A stretch of DNA of 64,000 nt, from positions 27,769-91,768 of the forward strand of contig BGKB01000214.1 in the NCBI GenBank assembly GCA_003116975.1. Reading direction: 5' to 3'. Position 1 is the first letter of the stretch. Each line of letters opens with the position of its first letter. The position numbers were made by a program, and so were the translations under genes. Below the pieces are notes generated by a model. It had not been told where the DNA came from. It did not search any database and saw only the letters and a program-made list of their open reading frames with translations. This stretch comes from Aurantiochytrium sp. KH105. Lineage: Eukaryota; Sar; Bigyra; Thraustochytrida; Thraustochytriidae. This document shows, piece by piece, positions 46,047 through 55,060 of this stretch.

Positions 46047-46795
46047 CTGGGCTTACTCCCAACTCTCGTCTCGCCCTCGCTCTCGCTCTCGCTTTCCTCG
46101 TCGCTCGCGGTGCGTTGGTCAGTTCATGCAAGCGGACACCCAGCTCGCTGCAGCACGCGCCCGCAAGCCCAGACCTTCTCCCGCGCCTTGTCCTCCGCCG
46201 CCGCCTCCTCGGCGCTCTCCAGCCCGCTCGGCTTCGGGCTCTGCTGCTCTTTGCCGTGCTGTGTCTGCCATGGCATGCCGGGCCACGCCTTGCCTCGCTT
46301 TGTCTCGCGCCTCACCCCGATGCCATGCCATGCCAGGCCAGGCCATGCCATGCCCTGCCAGGCCACTCTCGCTTGGCACGCTCTCGGGCCCGACTCGGCG
46401 CCGGGCAGGTCGCCGCCGCCGCTGCTGCCGCCGCCGAGGAGGCCGCCGCGGGGGCCGCCGGCGTCGGCGTCGTCGTTGCAGCGTCGCTCGACGGAGGCGC
46501 CGCGGCGTGAAACGGACGCGGTGGTTGGACCAGCCGGCGTAGTAACGAAGAGGCCCAGCAGAGAGAGGCCCAAGCAGAGCGAGCCAAGCAGGCGAGCGAG
46601 CAGGCGGCAAAGCCAAAACCAGTATCCACCGCGCCGAGGACGGGCGGAGCGCGAGCGCGAGCGCGGCGAGCGAGACGCGCGGCGGAGGCGCAGGCCCTGC
46701 GCGCGAGGCCGGCGTGCAGAGAGGGAGCGAGAGCGAGAGCGGGAGCGGCGGCGCGGCCCGGTGCCAGGAGGGAGATCGGGATCGGCCGGGAGACC
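46047..46795. promoter_or_regulatory. GC-rich divergent spacer between SLX1 and CSE1
   Basis: Contains GCCATGCCAGGCC-type repeats at 46321-46364 and CTCGCTCTCGCT runs at 46076-46095. A 515-codon minus-strand frame crossing it continues antisense through CSE1 and is not a gene. Probable bidirectional promoter. Confidence 0.45.
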
Positions 46796-49738
46796 ATGGG
46801 CGATGTGGCGACCCTGCTGGGCAACACGCTCAGCCCCGTCGCGGAGACGCGGCGGGCGGCGGAGAAGACGCTGGACCAGATGACCGCGCAGCCCGGGTTC
46901 GCGGTGCAGATGCTCGGCTTGCTGGAGGCGCAGAACGCGCCGCCCGGCGTGCAGCAGGCCGGATCCGTGTACTTCAAGAACCTCGTCAAGAGATACTGGG
47001 ACGACGACCCCAACGGCGTGCTGGCGCCCACAGAGCGCGAGCAAATCAAGAACAACCTGCTCACGCTCATGTGTCAGGTAAACCGACAGGTCCAGGCCCA
47101 GCTCGGGGAATCCATTCGCATCATCGGCAAGAGCGACTTCCCCAACAACTGGAAGACACTCCTCCCCGACCTCACGCAAAAGCTCGGGGCCACCGAGGAC
47201 TTTACAATCATCATCGGCCTTCTTGAGACGGCTAACACCCTCTTCAAGATGTTTCGCGACGAAAAGGCCTCGGACGAGCTCTTTCTCAAACTCAAGTACT
47301 GCCTCGAGGAGTTTCAAAAACCTCTTCTTGTTTTCTTCAAGAGCTGCATGGGCATGATCGAACCCAATGGCAGCAACCCAGCCATGCTGACCAACATCTT
47401 TACGGCCCTGCGTCTTCTCACGCGCATCTGGTACTCGCTCAACTGGCAAGATCTCCCCGCGTTCTTTGAAGACCACATGACCGAGTGGATGCAAGAGTTT
47501 CACAAGCTTCTCGTCTTCGAGTCCAAGGCTCTCGAGTCCGACGACGACGAACAGCCTGGCAAAGTGGAGCTCGTGCAGCAGGCAGTCATCGAGAACCTCA
47601 AACTCTACTTTACAAAGTACGAGGAGGATTTTGCCCAGCACGTCCAGCAGTTTGCCATCACGACCTGGCATCTACTCAACAAGACACCCATGCTCGCGCG
47701 CTACGATGGCCTCGTCACCTCGGCACTTCAGTTTCTTGCACAGCTCATCGGTAACGTCAGGCAAAAGCATCTCTTTGCGCAGCAAAGCACTCTGCAGGAG
47801 ATTATTGAAAAGATCGTGGTCCCGAACCTCCGTCTCCGCGAATCCGACTACGAGACCTTTGAGGACAACCCCATAGAGTACATTCGCCGCGATATCGAAG
47901 GCTCGGACAGCGAGACGCGCCGGCGCATGGCCTGCGATCTCGTGCGCGCAATGTGTCGCCATTTCGACCAGGAGACCACCAAGCTTTGCGAAACTGTTGT
48001 GACCGCTCTCGTCAACGAGTACCGCTCCAACCCGTCTCAGAATTGGTACCAAATGGACACCGCCATCACGCTCATGCTTGCCGTCGCCGTACGCCGCCAC
48101 TCACTCGTGGGCGGCGTCAGTGAGGTCAACCCCAACATCAACGTCAACGAATTTTTCTCACAGCTCATCCTGCCTGAGCTCACATCCTCCAATGTCGACT
48201 CCCAGCCCGTGGTCAAGGCGGACGTCATCAAGTTCTTTGCCACGTTCCGCAATCAAATGCCCAAGGAAATGGTCGTTCAGATCTTACCTCAGCTCGTTGC
48301 CCTCCTCAAAGCTAGCTCCTTCGTCGTGCACACCTATGCGGCCCAGGCGATCGACCGCATCTTCATGATCCGCGAGCAGCCGCAGGCAGGGGCTACTACC
48401 ACACCTTCTTCTCGCAGAAAGTTCGTCTACACCGCAGAGGATCTCACTCCCGTGTTGGCACCTGCGATGACCAACCTCTTTGCCATTCTCGAGTCTTACG
48501 AGGGCGGATTCGAGAACGAGTACGTCGCCAAGGCCGTCATGCGTATTATCACCAAGGCACAACCGGCCACTATTGCGCAGGCTACCGACGGCGTGCTCGA
48601 CAAGCTCAATACTGTGTTGGGCCGCGTTTGCGCCAACCCGCAAAACCCCAAGTTCATTCACTTTCTCTTTGAGTCCATCGCTGCGCTTATCCGCAGCGCC
48701 TGCTCAGTCAACCCGCAATATGCCGAAGAGTTTGAGAAACGCCTCATGCCTCCCTTCCAGGTCGTGCTGCAGCAGGAAATCAGCGAGCTCACGCCCTATG
48801 TGTTTCAGATTCTTGCTCAGCTCCTCGAGCTGCGACCAAGCAAGATCTCTCAAGGCTACCTTTCGCTCTTTCCGCCTCTCTTGCATCCGGACAACTGGCG
48901 TAATGTCGGCAACCATCCGGCTCTCGTGCGTCTTCTTGAGGCCTACATGCGCAAAGCTGCGGCAGAGACCGTCGGCGCCAACCCCAAGCAGCTCGAGGGC
49001 ATGCTCGGCATCTTTCACCTCCTTCTCTCGCAAAAGTCCACCGTTGACATCGCCTTCCGCCTGCTCATTGGCATTGTCGAGTTCCTGCCACCAGAAGCGT
49101 ACCGTGGCTACTTGCCGAAGATCTTCGAGCTTTCCTTTACGGCGCTCCGCCAGTCGAATAGCAAGGACTTTGCGCTCTCTCTCACCAACTTCATCTCAGT
49201 CATGGTCGGCAAGCACGGTGTGCAGGATGTCCAGCAGGGTATGCAGTCGCTTGGGGGGCTCAATTTTAACGACTATCTTGCCAACGTCTGGGTCCCCAGC
49301 TCCAAGGCAATCAAGGGCGTTACCGACCGAAAAGCCTGCGCCGTTGCTCTCACTCGCGTTGTCGTCGAGGCCCCGGAACTGCGCACGCCACCTCTTTCTA
49401 CATCGCTCTGGCCCAACGTTTTTGTGGCCGTGCTCCACATTTTTGAGGCCCCGGCTCCTACTGTGGATCTCGAATCGCAAGAGGAGCAGCTCGATCAGAT
49501 TTCTGAAACGGGTTACGCATCTTCGTTCTCGAAGCTTGTCCACGGACAAACCGAGATTCGAGATACCTTCAAGGAGATTGAGAACCCCAAGCTGTTCTTT
49601 GTCAGAAAGATTGCCGAGGCCTCGCAGGCCACGCCCAATGTTTTCCCGAACCTCATCCAAAACGCCCTCAACGGCAAGCCAAATTTTGCAACCTGCTTTC
49701 AGAACATCACGCAGGAGGCACAGGTTAACATCGTGTAG
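46796..49738 (+). CDS. CSE1: Exportin-2 (CAS/CSE1), importin-alpha re-exporter
   Basis: The 980-residue protein is close to the 971 of human CSE1L and collinear with it throughout. It is a HEAT-repeat karyopherin that binds RanGTP and returns importin-alpha from nucleus to cytoplasm. Diagnostic segments in order: SVYFKNLVKRYW; ESIRIIGKSDFPNNWKTLLP in the importin-beta N-terminal region; YSLNWQDLPAFFEDHMTEWM; DNPIEYIRRDIEGSDSETRR and MACDLVRAMCRHF, the Ran-contacting CSE1 signature; KADVIKFFATFRNQMPKE; SFVVHTYAAQAIDRIF; and the CAS C-terminal domain with NWRNVGNHPALVRLLEAYM. It is a single exon with no frame break. The start at 46796 (GGAGACCATGGGCGATG) is in good context. Confidence 0.97.
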   Translation: MGDVATLLGNTLSPVAETRRAAEKTLDQMTAQPGFAVQMLGLLEAQNAPPGVQQAGSVYFKNLVKRYWDDDPNGVLAPTEREQIKNNLLTLMCQVNRQVQAQLGESIRIIGKSDFPNNWKTLLPDLTQKLGATEDFTIIIGLLETANTLFKMFRDEKASDELFLKLKYCLEEFQKPLLVFFKSCMGMIEPNGSNPAMLTNIFTALRLLTRIWYSLNWQDLPAFFEDHMTEWMQEFHKLLVFESKALESDDDEQPGKVELVQQAVIENLKLYFTKYEEDFAQHVQQFAITTWHLLNKTPMLARYDGLVTSALQFLAQLIGNVRQKHLFAQQSTLQEIIEKIVVPNLRLRESDYETFEDNPIEYIRRDIEGSDSETRRRMACDLVRAMCRHFDQETTKLCETVVTALVNEYRSNPSQNWYQMDTAITLMLAVAVRRHSLVGGVSEVNPNINVNEFFSQLILPELTSSNVDSQPVVKADVIKFFATFRNQMPKEMVVQILPQLVALLKASSFVVHTYAAQAIDRIFMIREQPQAGATTTPSSRRKFVYTAEDLTPVLAPAMTNLFAILESYEGGFENEYVAKAVMRIITKAQPATIAQATDGVLDKLNTVLGRVCANPQNPKFIHFLFESIAALIRSACSVNPQYAEEFEKRLMPPFQVVLQQEISELTPYVFQILAQLLELRPSKISQGYLSLFPPLLHPDNWRNVGNHPALVRLLEAYMRKAAAETVGANPKQLEGMLGIFHLLLSQKSTVDIAFRLLIGIVEFLPPEAYRGYLPKIFELSFTALRQSNSKDFALSLTNFISVMVGKHGVQDVQQGMQSLGGLNFNDYLANVWVPSSKAIKGVTDRKACAVALTRVVVEAPELRTPPLSTSLWPNVFVAVLHIFEAPAPTVDLESQEEQLDQISETGYASSFSKLVHGQTEIRDTFKEIENPKLFFVRKIAEASQATPNVFPNLIQNALNGKPNFATCFQNITQEAQVNIV

Positions 49739-49841
49739 TTAGTTCTATCGCGAAGAAAAAAATAAACTGCTCTGCCTCGCCTGGCTACTTTCATTCTTAC
49801 AAGATCTCTTTTGTTCTCCCCGAAACCGTCCTGGGTTGTCC

Positions 49842-49876
<35 letters not shown>

Positions 49877-51470
49877 GAGCAACCTGGTCAGTGGTCTGGC
49901 CGGCGAGCAGGCCAAACTCGGAGATTCGTTCGGCTTTGAGGCAGAATTTGGGCATTCGGGATCAAGGCAGACTTGAACGGCAAGCAGGCTTCAGAGACTT
50001 GCCCGGCCCACCCGTTTCTCTTAGATCTGTCGTCACCCTCTTAAAGTAAGTTTTCGCTGAGCAGCAATACCGACACGTGACGAGTCATTTGTTGCTCGTT
50101 CGACCAGTATCGACCAGGTCATTCGTCGCATACCCTCTTATTCGTCATGTCAGATCATGTTCAATCTCGAGCTTGAGTCATAGCGCAGAGGACTCTCGCG
50201 TCTAACCTACAAATCCCCAAGCGGTTATTTTTAGATTTAGAGTTTCGAAGGCCCAAACCTGCCCCAAAGCCGAACGAACTCCCGAACTTGGAATTTCATC
50301 CGTCTCGGTACAGGCACACATCAGAAAATGTCACCGCTGTCTCTCTCCCCCGGAGAACGAACAGCCCGCAGAAGAAACACCGCAATTGATGTTGCATCTT
50401 CCTTCTACTTTGTGCTTGAAGGAACGCAGAAAACGAATGCCCAGTTGGACGCTGATGTTCTTGTCTGCACGACAATTGCTCCCCCTCCGACATATCTTCC
50501 TTCAGCCCCGCAGGGTTATCGACTCTGATCCAGGTTTTTTTCTTTCCTTTTTGTGAAAGCCGTTGACCACAGAAAACCAAGGAGAGACGTACTAGGCAGC
50601 CCGGATGCGGTTGTTGATGAGCCAGCAAGCTAATGGCTAAAGGGCAACCCCGAATCAGTGTCGGCAAACGAGGGAGGCGGTTTGCGAGGTCCTTGTCAGT
50701 GGTGGTTCACGTCAAAGCTTTGCTTTGAAGTGTCATCGCTCCCCAGAGCCGTTGGCGTGACGATGGGCCAAAAAATCTCAGCGCCCCCCAAGGACCAAGT
50801 ACACTACGCCTTTGTCGGAGGCTCCCACGAATTTGGTAGGCGTAGCCTGCTGTGAGCTAAGGTGGCTTTAAAAAAACGGTCCCGCTGGTGTGGGGCGGAG
50901 CGAGTTGGAGCACGGTACAACCTTATTTGGAGAGGGGGGGTGTCACAACCTACGCCGGATCTCTTGCGCAAGCGCAACACATACGTTGCATGTTAAAGCT
51001 GAAGAGGGCAGAATGGCGCCAAGCATGCGGCTGCGCCTTACAAGAGGTCCACCCGTTTCGCTTTTGCTCCAGATCCGGCTCGCAGAGCCAGCCACCAAAC
51101 TTTTCCTTCATTCTCTCAGTTGGTAAGAACCTTGTCTTCGACCGAGCGCCGTCACTTCGAAAATGACGAGTCGACCAATGTGATGTGTATCGTCGGTTTT
51201 GCTGCATGTTTTTGAAACAGTATGTCAAAGGAATACAAATCAAAAATTGCTCGTGCTTCGTCGATGGCGGCGCCTCGGTAAACCGCAAATCACCGTCGAC
51301 GAGCAACAACCCGCCTCGACTGACATCGTTGCAACTCAGGAGTGGAAGACCAAGCTGGACAAGCTCTTTCCGAGGGCGGGGGGAGGGTGAGGGAAGGAAA
51401 GATGGGCAAAGGACGAGCTCTCGAGATTGGGGAAGTTCACGCTGCCGTGCGTCCAAACAGACCCTGTCGC
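49739..51470. other. 1.7-kb spacer upstream of the PstS-GPCR gene
   Basis: Contains a (GGCT)n run at about 49842-49876 just after CSE1. No gene is supported: a 65-codon frame ending MGQKISAPPKDQVHYAFVGG and onward (50658-50855) is noted but has no family. The open frame of the receptor extends upstream to 51342 without coding signals. Confidence 0.45.
49842..49876. repeat. GGCT tetranucleotide repeat
   Basis: About eight GGCT units downstream of CSE1, one of several CTGG/CAGC/GCCT tracts found in this window's spacers. Confidence 0.85.
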
Positions 51471-54400
51471 ATGCTTCGACTCGATATCAGCAACCTTTCG
51501 TACATCTTCATGCTTTGCGTAGCCTTGAACCCAAAGGGTATTATTGCAGGCCCTGTATATGCAAACGAAGAGGCCGCTGCAGAGGCATGCGAAGCATTCA
51601 CAGAAGCAGATGCAAATTCTCTTGGCAGCTCCGGCGAAGTCCTCTTACAAGTCGCTGGAGCGACGTTCCCGGAGCGTCTCTACGAATCGGCAATGTTTGC
51701 CTATGGTTTTACGGCCAGCGACGTGCAAATCTCATACACTGGAACGAGTAGCAGCAAGGGATTGTGCCGCATCAAGGAGTATTGCAAAGAGTGTGGACAC
51801 CCCTTTGAGGTTGACTTTGACGGGACAAGCAGTGGCGACGACCGCCAGCCTTCCGTGATTGACCTTGCTGGGAGCGATGCAGTCATGACGTGGGACTCAT
51901 ACAACGAATACAGCGACCTGGAAATGTACCCGTCCGTGGCTGGTGCGGTCGTCCCCATTTACAACTTGGAAAATGTCCCAGATCTCGTCTTAAGCACTGA
52001 AGTTCTGAGTCGCATTTTTCGACAATGTGATTATCCCGCAACTGATGGTTGTGAGCCAGAGTCGATCGCCTATTGGAATCATAGCGACATCTTGGATCTT
52101 AATCCTGGTCGTGAAGACGCGCTGCACGAGGCGTCGCAGCAGCATGGAAAAATCAAGGTCATGGTTCGAGCTGACGGTTCGGGGACGACGGAGATCTTTC
52201 GCAGTGCACTCTCTTCGTTTGAAGAGGCCTTTAAAATCCAAGTCGGTGTCTCCTCCAAGTCGACGTGGAACGCAGTGAATCTCGAGAAGAAAGACACAAC
52301 TATGGGCCTTGTTTCATCGGTGCTTTTGACACCTGGGTCCGTCTCGTACGCGGTACTCGCAGATGCTGACGAGATGAACGCTCAGAAAGCAGGTATTTCC
52401 AAAGATGGGACCATTGTGCATGCGTCATCAGAATCTGTCAACTTTGCTGTCATGGAAAAGGGTCTTGATTTTGGCAATAATGGTGACAACTCCACAAGCA
52501 TGACTGCCGATATTTTTGGTGCAAAAGGCCGTCTCGCCTGGCCTGTCGTGGGCTACACGTACTTTGTGCTGCGCAAGGACACCTTGCGAGAGGGCGCAAC
52601 CTGCGCCAATCGCGAGGCCACGTTCGACTTTCTGACGTGGTTTTACACCGACACCGTCGTTGCTAACTTGGCGGAAACACTTGGTTTTGCAAGCCTTCCT
52701 TCAGAGGTCAGTGCCGCCGTTCTCGAACGAATTCGCACCAGTTTCAAGTGCAATGGCGAGCTCGTCTATGAAGCACCTCGCAAAGTGAACGTGCACTTTG
52801 ATATCAACCCAGTGCTTGATCAGGTGATGGCCCTCGTCGAGCCTGCATACAAGTCTATACGCGACACGCTCACGTTCAACGTATCGATCGCGTCTGACGC
52901 GCCTTCGTGGACCGATGTGGAGATTGCTCAGCCTGCGATGCTGATTGACTTTGCCGACAGGATCACGGACATGCTCTCGCGCAATAGTACCATGGCCATC
53001 GAACTTGGGCTGCGTCGTCTGCGCTTTACGGGCGTGGCTCACGCGATTGTTTTCAATCTTTGTGGAGCGATTAGCCAGAATCAGTGCTCTTACTCGACCG
53101 TTGCCGTCTCAATGGACGTGAAAACGTTGACGGCCATCTTGGATGGCAGTATATCTCGCTGGGACGCCTCGGGCATTATCGCCGTGGACAAAGAGACGAC
53201 CGCGACGCTCCCCAATGAGACGATTCGACTCTTTCGTTCGGACGACGCTTCCAGCCTCGATTGGATGGACCGCTTCAGCGCGCAGCTCAGCGCGGCGAGC
53301 GGCGAGAGTAACTTTACGTTCTCAGCATCAGCCACGACCGTAAACTCGCCGGAAGCTCTCCTCGCAACAGTGTACAGCACTCCATTCTCAATGGCTGTGA
53401 TTCCTCTAGTCTCTCAGCTCGGCTCACTCGCTTCGATGATCTCCATCCAAACGGACGACGGAGATACACTCGCGATTTCCGAGTCTTCGATTCTGGAATA
53501 CATTGAAGACATCGAGATTTCGTCATCGGTTCCTTCACGCAACGTTTCTACGTCGTGCTGGCCCTTTGTCGAAGTTCTGGACGCGGTCTTTCCCACAAAC
53601 TTCCTCAACGAGGCTTGCAAGGACGATAACAACGAAGACGACAGCGTCTTCAGCGAAGGCGAAGAGTTTGCGACATTTTTACACTGGTTTCTGGACGTTG
53701 ATACGTTGCAGCGTCCGCTCGCCTCGGCTGAAATGGCATACGCACCTCAGCGCTCTTCCTCCGCTCTCGCAGACGTCGAGCTGGCAGCAACGGCAGTAAC
53801 CTGCAACGGACAGTCCGTGATGCTGCCACAGCACGACATTGGCGTCATGTCGGATGCGTCCAAGATTGTCATTACTATTGTAGTGCTTCTCTTCGAGGCA
53901 AGCATCCTTGGGCTGCTTGTTTGGGTCGTGAGAAAGAGACGTGCGGCGATCATCCACGTTTCCTCGCCTGTCTTTCTCATCCAGGTCTTGGTCGGCGCAT
54001 TCATCTCAGTGCACACAGCCATTCTTGTGACCAAGGACGACAGCGTCCTGTTTGGCGAGAACGCGGATCTGTACAATGAGATCGACGTGTACGCAAGTCT
54101 GGATATCAATTGCATGCTCATTCCTATTTTTTTCTTTGCGGGGTTTGGTATCATCGTCGTACCGTTGCTGCTCAAGACGTGGCGAATCAACAAGCTCTTC
54201 AACAACAAGCGATTGAAGCGTATCTCCATCTCCAATCGACAGCTTTTTCAATACGAGCTTCTGTTTCTCGCGTGTGTGCTCGTTACTTTACTAGCTTGGC
54301 TCATTGTCAATCCACTCCGTTTCAAGAGAACAATCATTGAAACGGATCCAGTCACGGGTGCGCCAGTCCAGTCTGTGGGAATCTGCACGTGCGAAAATCC

Positions 54401-55043
54401 TATACCGTTCCTGATTCCTCTCATTTGCTTTATTGTCGTCTGCTTGGTTGGGGGAAACTACCTGGCGTACAAGGGGCGAAATGTTCCAACAAAGTTTTCA
54501 GAAGGTCGCTTTATCGCCATGGCGCTCGTCAGCTACTTGGAGCTCTTCGTCCTCGGCATTCCAATCTTCATGGTGACCATCAACACTCCTAGTCTCGATG
54601 GACTCGTCAAAGCTCTCGTGATCATCCTCTGCACGCTCGATGCGTTGGGCCTCATTTTTGGCCCCAAGGTTTACGGTTACCTCTTTTCTGAAGAAGCCAA
54701 GCACCGTCTCTTCTCGACGAACAAGACGTCCGTCAACACGTCAGGCTACCACCAGACGGCGCACGGTCTCACCTCCAAAGGCACGAATTCGGTCGCGTTG
54801 AATTCGGCCTTGGGCCTAGAACTAGATGATGCTCAGGCTGCAGTAAAAATCTCAACATGTAGAAACAAGATAACTGAAGTGTGTGTTCCTCAGGCTGGCA
54901 AAAGCTGGATCGATTGCAGATCTTTTTATTTTCAAGAAAAAAAGAAAAAGATTTTTCCCTCCGCTCCAGCGACGGATCGATCGCACGACTCCCTTGGGGG
55001 GCGCGAGACCAAATCGCAATCGAGCTTAGCCCGCGGAATTTGA
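51471..55043 (+). CDS. PstS-type phosphate-binding domain fused to a class C GPCR
   Basis: I start at 51471, where the signal peptide begins (MLRLDISNLSYIFMLCVALN, ending near GPVYA), giving 1190 residues. Residues about 55-460 are a complete PstS-like (PBP type II) domain with AGATFPERL (T65, F66), TGTSSSKG (90-97), AGSDAVMT (D136) and RADGSGTTEIF (R233, S237, G238, T239). These correspond to the phosphate ligands of bacterial PstS (T10, F11, S38, D56, R135, S139, G140, T141). A second, degenerate PstS-like segment lies at about 540-780 (VAVSMDVKTLTAILDGSISR, then RLFRSDDASSLDW), with the SGT motif lost. Residues about 798-1075 are a seven-helix class C membrane domain. Inference: a cell-surface phosphate receptor. 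The last 45 residues look like non-coding sequence, so the true stop may be earlier. Confidence 0.9.
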   Translation: MLRLDISNLSYIFMLCVALNPKGIIAGPVYANEEAAAEACEAFTEADANSLGSSGEVLLQVAGATFPERLYESAMFAYGFTASDVQISYTGTSSSKGLCRIKEYCKECGHPFEVDFDGTSSGDDRQPSVIDLAGSDAVMTWDSYNEYSDLEMYPSVAGAVVPIYNLENVPDLVLSTEVLSRIFRQCDYPATDGCEPESIAYWNHSDILDLNPGREDALHEASQQHGKIKVMVRADGSGTTEIFRSALSSFEEAFKIQVGVSSKSTWNAVNLEKKDTTMGLVSSVLLTPGSVSYAVLADADEMNAQKAGISKDGTIVHASSESVNFAVMEKGLDFGNNGDNSTSMTADIFGAKGRLAWPVVGYTYFVLRKDTLREGATCANREATFDFLTWFYTDTVVANLAETLGFASLPSEVSAAVLERIRTSFKCNGELVYEAPRKVNVHFDINPVLDQVMALVEPAYKSIRDTLTFNVSIASDAPSWTDVEIAQPAMLIDFADRITDMLSRNSTMAIELGLRRLRFTGVAHAIVFNLCGAISQNQCSYSTVAVSMDVKTLTAILDGSISRWDASGIIAVDKETTATLPNETIRLFRSDDASSLDWMDRFSAQLSAASGESNFTFSASATTVNSPEALLATVYSTPFSMAVIPLVSQLGSLASMISIQTDDGDTLAISESSILEYIEDIEISSSVPSRNVSTSCWPFVEVLDAVFPTNFLNEACKDDNNEDDSVFSEGEEFATFLHWFLDVDTLQRPLASAEMAYAPQRSSSALADVELAATAVTCNGQSVMLPQHDIGVMSDASKIVITIVVLLFEASILGLLVWVVRKRRAAIIHVSSPVFLIQVLVGAFISVHTAILVTKDDSVLFGENADLYNEIDVYASLDINCMLIPIFFFAGFGIIVVPLLLKTWRINKLFNNKRLKRISISNRQLFQYELLFLACVLVTLLAWLIVNPLRFKRTIIETDPVTGAPVQSVGICTCENPIPFLIPLICFIVVCLVGGNYLAYKGRNVPTKFSEGRFIAMALVSYLELFVLGIPIFMVTINTPSLDGLVKALVIILCTLDALGLIFGPKVYGYLFSEEAKHRLFSTNKTSVNTSGYHQTAHGLTSKGTNSVALNSALGLELDDAQAAVKISTCRNKITEVCVPQAGKSWIDCRSFYFQEKKKKIFPSAPATDRSHDSLGGRETKSQSSLARGI

Positions 55044-55060
55044 CCTCGTCGTCCAACAAG

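Noticed and set aside
46124-47671. 515-codon minus-strand open frame
   Set aside because: Antisense to the start of CSE1 and through a repeat-rich promoter; no conserved motif.
50658-50855. 65-codon frame containing MGQKISAPP, like a myristoylation site
   Set aside because: Too short, no family resemblance, and no clear downstream exon.
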